Assembly (NCBI GenBank): GCA_031316315.1
Contig: JADBEO010000040.1
Coordinates: 1 to 37,698 of the forward strand
Source of the DNA: Chelatococcus sambhunathii
GTDB lineage: Bacteria > Pseudomonadota > Alphaproteobacteria > Rhizobiales > Methylopilaceae
Direction of reading: 5' to 3'
DNA: 37,698 bases
In this document: in pieces, positions 33,763-37,698 of the stretch
Layout of the letters: every line of letters starts with the position of its first letter
Position numbering within the stretch: the stretch's first letter is position 1
Notes under the pieces: generated by a model
What the model was told of the DNA's origin: nothing
Seen by the model: only the letters and a program-made list of their open reading frames with translations
The model's database searches: none
Program-made: the position numbers and the translations under genes

Positions 33763-35142
33763 TTATCTGACCGCGTTTTGGGCGACGACGAGGCCAGGAA
33801 GGCCCCCGGTGCCGCCCGAGCCGAGGTCCGGCGTTGCGATCTCGGTCCAGCGGTACCCCCTGACCGCGCCCTGGCGCGACCCGATGATGACGTTTCCGCT
33901 GACCGTCGCCGCTCCGACGCCCTCCACAACCGAGACGCCGACGCCGACGCCTGAGCTGCGCACGACGTTGCCGGTGATCGAGACGTCGCGCAGATACGGT
34001 CCCCAGCCGGCCAGGATGCCGATCGCCGGCGCGTTCTCGATGGTGTTGCCCGTCACGGCCGTGTCGGCCTCGACGCCGATCCCGACGCCGTAGCCCTCGC
34101 CCGGCTGGTCGAGATACGGGCGCTTGAAGAGGTTGCGCACGAGGTTGCCCGATACGGCGGCGAGCCGCCCGCCCTCGTTGAAGTTCGCGATCGAGATTCC
34201 GTTCGCCGCGCCGTCGATGATGTTGCCCTGGATCACCGCGCCCGAGAATCCGTACTCGGCGAAGACGGCGACCTCGCCGCTGTCGACGCAGAGATTGCCC
34301 GTGATCAGCACGTCGTCCGCCTGATGAGCCCGCACCGCGGTGAAGGCGGAGCGACGGATGGCGTTGTTCGAGATCACCACGCCGCCCGCCTTGGAGACGT
34401 TGACTGCGTTTCCGTTCCAGCCCATCCCGCCTTCGATCGCGCCGGTGTCCTCGATCCGGTTGCGCGAGACGATCGACGGCTCGTCGCCCTTGTCGGTCCG
34501 GCGGATGACGACCGCATTGTTGCGGCAGCCCCTGATCACGCAGTCGAAGACCGAGATCCCCTTGCCGTCCATGGAGAAGACGGCCGCCTGGCGCGCGTTG
34601 GCGATCCGGCAGGCGCGGATCGCGCCGCCGGTGCGCTCGAGCGCGAAGGCCGAGCCGCCGGCGTCTTCCACCGCGACCTCGTCCGCCGTCAGTTGTCCGA
34701 CGTCCGCGGCCTCGACGACGCCGGACTGGGCGTCGCCGGGAAAATTCGAGCCGTCGAGCAGCAGACCGCGCAGCGCGATCCGCTTCGCCCCCTTCGCCGA
34801 GAACAGCGGACCTGGCCCGGCGAGTTCGATGCGCGTCGCCTCGCCCGCCCCGACGATCGTCGCGCCGTCGGGCAGCGTGAGGCCAGCCGCTCGGTAGAGG
34901 CCGGGGGCGAGCGCCAACGGTCGGCCTTCCCGGGCCGCGCGATCGATCGCCCGCTGCAGCGCTCGGCTCTGGTCGGTCGAGCTTGGGCGGACGCCCGCTT
35001 CGTCGGCGTCGAGAGCGCCCGGCAGCGCCTCCGCCCAGACGGGCGCCCCGATCGCAGCCGCCACGGCGGCGGCGCGCGTCAGCAGCCGTCGGCGCGACGG
35101 GTCGAAGTCCTGGCGAGTGGACGGCTCGTCGCCGTAGAACAC
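33763..35142 (-). CDS. Tat-exported parallel beta-helix repeat protein (TIGR03808-like)
   Basis: The 459-residue product has a twin-arginine signal: SRRRLLTRAAAVAAAIGAP at about 16-34. From about residue 55 it is a right-handed parallel beta-helix like pectate-lyase-fold proteins: ALQRAIDRAAREGRPLALAPGLYRAAGL, then repeated coils such as GVVISNNAIRRSAFTAVRA, DVLITGNLCVDSG and AVTGNTIENAPAIGI with regular Asn positions. It matches the 'twin-arg-translocated uncharacterized repeat protein' family of Hyphomicrobiales. Export as a folded protein is implied; a polysaccharide-related role is inferred from the fold. The start is a GTG at 35142 with aggag 7 bases upstream. It is divergent from gudD. 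Confidence 0.88.
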   Translation of the reverse strand: MFYGDEPSTRQDFDPSRRRLLTRAAAVAAAIGAPVWAEALPGALDADEAGVRPSSTDQSRALQRAIDRAAREGRPLALAPGLYRAAGLTLPDGATIVGAGEATRIELAGPGPLFSAKGAKRIALRGLLLDGSNFPGDAQSGVVEAADVGQLTADEVAVEDAGGSAFALERTGGAIRACRIANARQAAVFSMDGKGISVFDCVIRGCRNNAVVIRRTDKGDEPSIVSRNRIEDTGAIEGGMGWNGNAVNVSKAGGVVISNNAIRRSAFTAVRAHQADDVLITGNLCVDSGEVAVFAEYGFSGAVIQGNIIDGAANGISIANFNEGGRLAAVSGNLVRNLFKRPYLDQPGEGYGVGIGVEADTAVTGNTIENAPAIGILAGWGPYLRDVSITGNVVRSSGVGVGVSVVEGVGAATVSGNVIIGSRQGAVRGYRWTEIATPDLGSGGTGGLPGLVVAQNAVR

Positions 35143-35337
35143 CGGTGGCTCCTGAAAGATTGAGCTTGATGCTAGCGGGGCGCGGGCGGCGAAGGAAATG
35201 ACAACTCGCTGCCGCGAGTACGCATCCCGACAATTCCGCCTTTGAATTGATGCATCCAGTTTTTGGCTTGGACCGGCATTGAGGCGTACCGCTAGGGTTC
35301 CGCTCAGGCCGGCCGCAGAACCGGCGCGGAGGAGCCC

Positions 35338-36687
35338 ATGTCCGAGGAAGCCGCGGCGCGCGTGTCCGGCGCGCCGGTCGTCACCGAGATGCGCGTCGTG
35401 CCGGTCGCCGGCCACGACAGCATGCTGATGAACCTCAGCGGCGCGCACGGCCCCTTCTTCACCCGCAACCTGCTCGTTCTCGCGGACAGTTCCGGCCATG
35501 TCGGGCTCGGCGAGGTTCCGGGCGGCGAAGGCATCCGCAAGACGCTCGAGGACGCCCGCGAACTGATCGTCAGCAAGCCGGTCGGCGACTGGAACGCCGT
35601 TCTGAACGCGATGCGCAAGGCGTTCGCCGATCGTGATTCCGGCGGTCGCGGCCTTCAGACCTTCGATCTCAGGATCACGATCCACGCCGTGACCGCGGTC
35701 GAGAGCGCCATGCTCGACCTGCTCGGCCAGCATCTCGGCGTGCCGGTGGCGGCGCTGCTCGGCGAGGGCCAGCAGCGCGACGCGGTCGAGATGCTCGGCT
35801 ACCTCTTCTATGTCGGTCCGGCCCACAAGACGCCCCTGCCCTACCGCACATCCTCCGAGAAGGACGGCTGGCTGCGGCTGCGCGACGAGGAGGCGATGAC
35901 GCCCGATGCCGTCGCGCGCCTCGCCGAGGCGTCCTACGAGCGATACGGCTTCCGGGACTTCAAGCTGAAGGGCGGCGCGCTGGCGGCGGACGAGGAGGCC
36001 GCGGCCGTCACCGCGATCAAGCGGCGCTTTCCCGACGCGCGCGTCACGCTCGACCCGAACGGCGCCTGGTCGCTCGACGAGGCGATCCGCGTCTGCTCCG
36101 GCCTTCGCGACGTGCTCGCCTACGCCGAAGACCCCTGTGGCGCGGAGCAGGGCTTTTCAGGCCGCGAGATCATGGCGGAGTTCCGCCGTGCGACGGGCCT
36201 TCCGACCGCGACCAACATGATCGCGACCGACTGGCGCCAGATGCGCCACGCCATCCAGCTCGGCTCGGTCGACATTCCCCTCGCCGACCCGCATTTCTGG
36301 ACGCTCGCCGGCTCGGTCCGGGTCGCGCAGCTCTGCCGCGACCACGACCTCACCTGGGGCTCGCATTCCAACAACCATTTCGACGTCTCGCTCGCCATGT
36401 TCACCCACGCCGCGGCCGCCGCGCCCGGGAAGGTGACGGCGATCGACACGCATTGGATCTGGCAGGACGGCGAACGCCTGACCAAGGAGCCGCTGCAGAT
36501 CAAGGGCGGGCTGGTCAAGGTGCCTGAGCGGCCGGGCCTCGGGGCCGAAATCGACTGGCCGGAAGTCGAAAAGGCGCACGAGCTCTACAAGGCGCATGGC
36601 CTCGGCGCGCGCGACGACGCGGCGGCCATGCAGTTCCTGATCCCGAACTGGACCTTCGACAACAAGCGCCCCGCGATGGCGCGCTGA
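35338..36687 (+). CDS. gudD: Glucarate dehydratase
   Basis: GudD removes water from D-glucarate to give 5-dehydro-4-deoxy-D-glucarate in the cytosol. The 449-residue product is of normal length for this enolase-superfamily enzyme. It shows the N-terminal capping domain ([26 protein letters not shown]), the KLKGG acid/base lysines at 209-213, metal ligands in LDPNGAW (Asp239) and [15 protein letters not shown] (Glu264), [11 protein letters not shown] and the catalytic His343 in [16 protein letters not shown] ggagg lies about 7 bases before the ATG. It is followed after a repeat by an aldolase for the next step. No regulator or transporter of the pathway is in the window. Confidence 0.96.
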   Translation: MSEEAAARVSGAPVVTEMRVVPVAGHDSMLMNLSGAHGPFFTRNLLVLADSSGHVGLGEVPGGEGIRKTLEDARELIVSKPVGDWNAVLNAMRKAFADRDSGGRGLQTFDLRITIHAVTAVESAMLDLLGQHLGVPVAALLGEGQQRDAVEMLGYLFYVGPAHKTPLPYRTSSEKDGWLRLRDEEAMTPDAVARLAEASYERYGFRDFKLKGGALAADEEAAAVTAIKRRFPDARVTLDPNGAWSLDEAIRVCSGLRDVLAYAEDPCGAEQGFSGREIMAEFRRATGLPTATNMIATDWRQMRHAIQLGSVDIPLADPHFWTLAGSVRVAQLCRDHDLTWGSHSNNHFDVSLAMFTHAAAAAPGKVTAIDTHWIWQDGERLTKEPLQIKGGLVKVPERPGLGAEIDWPEVEKAHELYKAHGLGARDDAAAMQFLIPNWTFDNKRPAMAR

Positions 36688-36699
36688 GCAGGGAAACAC

Positions 36700-36802
36700 G
36701 ACGCGTCGTCCCGGGCGAAGTCCCGGGACCCATAGCCGCCACGCTTCGGGAGCTCTCGAAACGCAAGCGGAAATGGACCCCGGGACTTCGCCCGGGGTGA
36801 CG
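36700..36802. repeat. REP-like inverted repeat pair between gudD and the aldolase gene
   Basis: The left arm carries the palindrome cccgggcgaagtcccggg (36710-36727), and the right arm (about 36777-36798) carries its inverted counterpart around gggacttcgccc. The arms are about 50 bases apart and could fold as two hairpins or one long one. A flanking acgacgcgtcgt (36698-36709) is itself palindromic. A copy missing the 18-bp core lies at 12758-12779. Confidence 0.8.
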
Positions 36803-36852
36803 GCGGAGTGAACGGCGGAAGAACCGTCAGACGAAAGCGAGGGCTTCGAGCC

Positions 36853-37620
36853 ATGGACCTCCCCAAAAACCGCTTCAAGGCCGCGATCCGGCAGGGCGTT
36901 CAGCAGATCGGCCTCTGGTCCAGCCTCTCGAGCCACATCTCGACCGAGGTGATCGCGGGATCCGGCTTCGACTGGATCCTGCTCGACATGGAGCACTCGC
37001 CGAACGACCTCGGCGACATCTACGTCCAGTTGCAGGCGATGATGGAGAGCGCGACTCAGGCGGTTGTGCGCGTGCCGAGCGACGACCCCGTCACCATCAA
37101 GCGCATTCTCGACGCCGGCGCGCAGTCGCTGATGATCCCGAACATCGAGGACGCGGAGCAGGCCGCCCGCGCGGTCGCCGCCACGCGCTACGCACCGCGC
37201 GGCGTGCGAGGCTTCAGCCAGGCCCCGCGGGCGGCCCGTTTCGGCCGCATCCCGAACTATCACCAGCTGTGCGAGGAGCAGATCTTCGTGATCCTCCAGG
37301 TCGAGTCCCAGAAGGCGCTCGACAATCTCGAGGCGATCGCCGCGGTCGAAGGCGTCGACGGCGTGTTCGTCGGACCCGGCGACCTCTCGACCAGCCTCGG
37401 CTATCTGGGGCGACAGGGCCACGAGGACGTGGTGACGACGATCGAGAAGACGCTGAAGCGCATCGTCGCCGCCGGCGCCGCCGCCGGCATCCTGACCGGC
37501 GACGAGGCGCTGGCCCGCCGCTACATGGCGGCGGGGTCGATCTACACGGCCGTCGGATCGGACATGAGCCTGCTCGCGCGCACGACCGAGGCGCTGGCGG
37601 CCAAGTTCAAGACCGGCTGA
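36853..37620 (+). CDS. HpcH/HpaI aldolase (2-dehydro-3-deoxyglucarate aldolase type)
   Basis: The 255-residue product is a class II, metal-dependent aldolase of the HpcH/HpaI family. Visible elements are GLWSSLSSHISTEVIAGSG, FDWILLDMEHSPND (38-51), VVRVPSDDPVTIKRILDAGA, LMIPNIEDAEQA, the metal-binding Glu in ILQVESQKAL and Asp in VFVGPGDLSTSLGY. Next to gudD it most probably acts like GarL, splitting 5-dehydro-4-deoxy-D-glucarate into pyruvate and tartronate semialdehyde; HpaI-type activity on other 4-hydroxy-2-oxo acids is possible. The ATG at 36853 matches the family N-terminus; an upstream in-frame start lies just after the repeat. The palindromic repeat between the genes may split or stabilise the transcript. 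Confidence 0.92.
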   Translation: MDLPKNRFKAAIRQGVQQIGLWSSLSSHISTEVIAGSGFDWILLDMEHSPNDLGDIYVQLQAMMESATQAVVRVPSDDPVTIKRILDAGAQSLMIPNIEDAEQAARAVAATRYAPRGVRGFSQAPRAARFGRIPNYHQLCEEQIFVILQVESQKALDNLEAIAAVEGVDGVFVGPGDLSTSLGYLGRQGHEDVVTTIEKTLKRIVAAGAAAGILTGDEALARRYMAAGSIYTAVGSDMSLLARTTEALAAKFKTG

Positions 37621-37654
37621 GACCGAGGGCGTGTTTCGAGATGCGTTCCATGTC

Positions 37655-37684
37655 CCCCTCCCCCTTGCGGGGAGGGGTTAGGGG
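37655..37684. repeat. Terminal palindromic repeat, right copy
   Basis: This is a perfect inverted copy of bases 1-30, in the noncoding tail 35 bases after the aldolase stop. Beyond it the sequence runs into a G-rich stretch to the window end. It could also act as a terminator-like hairpin, although the run after it is G-rich rather than T-rich. Confidence 0.75.
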
Positions 37685-37698
37685 TGGGGGGCCCTCAG

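Noticed and set aside
33755-35233. A 492-codon Arg/Gly-rich minus-strand frame
   Set aside because: It is an alternative frame of the Tat beta-helix gene, whose real frame has the twin-arginine signal and regular coils.

Overview
The window is about 37.7 kb of GC-rich DNA from a free-living alphaproteobacterium. It is most likely a member of the Hyphomicrobiales (Rhizobiales): it has a Rhizobium-type class 3 asparaginase, an ELM1-like protein beside trxB, a trxB-lysR pair, a carB-greA pair, a Tat-exported beta-helix repeat protein, an extensin-like M15 protein and dispersed palindromic repeats. No genus can be assigned from the sequence alone. It reads as ordinary chromosome. I see no rRNA, tRNA, CRISPR array, insertion sequence, prophage module or recognised defence island. 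A 30-bp palindromic repeat occurs in perfect inverted orientation at both extreme ends, which suggests the window is a draft contig that stops at repeats.

Layout. 1-2.9 kb: the C-terminal half of a 5-oxoprolinase/hydantoinase gene, overlapped by panB (pantothenate synthesis). 2.9-4.6 kb, minus strand: an extensin-like M15-type lipoprotein followed by a ParD/ParE toxin-antitoxin pair. 4.8-9.6 kb: single enzymes on alternating strands (isochorismatase-like hydrolase, GNAT, glutathionyl-hydroquinone reductase, Nudix hydrolase, metallophosphoesterase, a tail-anchored hypothetical), with a possible 41-codon ORF plus terminator in between. 9.7-11.3 kb: rpsD behind a leader with a terminator-like hairpin, a DUF2188-like protein and a GatB/YqeY protein. 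11.4-22.3 kb: carA and carB (arginine and pyrimidine precursor carbamoyl phosphate) separated by 5.7 kb holding a secreted PQQ-type propeller, a phosphinothricin-type acetyltransferase, an MFS transporter, a cupin, a cold-shock protein and an SDR; carB is followed by greA. 22.4-29.4 kb, all minus strand: a small membrane protein, DUF1007, LysR, trxB, an ELM1-like protein, a small hypothetical, an MltB-type lytic transglycosylase, and DNA topoisomerase IB overlapped by a DUF7218/Rho-N-like protein. 29.5-32.4 kb, plus strand: asparaginase, then a methyltransferase-sulfotransferase pair with overlapping ends. 32.5-35.1 kb, minus strand: an outer-membrane MetA/SphA-like protein and the Tat beta-helix protein. 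35.3-37.6 kb, plus strand: glucarate dehydratase and an HpcH/HpaI aldolase, together a two-step D-glucarate degradation route.

The clearest functional units are gudD plus aldolase, carA/carB, parDE, trxB-lysR, DUF7218-topoisomerase IB and the methyltransferase-sulfotransferase pair. I did not find a convincing new multi-gene system. The observations most worth checking are: the asparaginase, whose only well-placed start is an ATC codon; the DUF7218-topoisomerase IB overlap; four cysteine pairs at blade-repeat spacing in the propeller protein; the rpsD leader hairpin; and a repeat copy that lacks exactly an 18-bp palindromic core.
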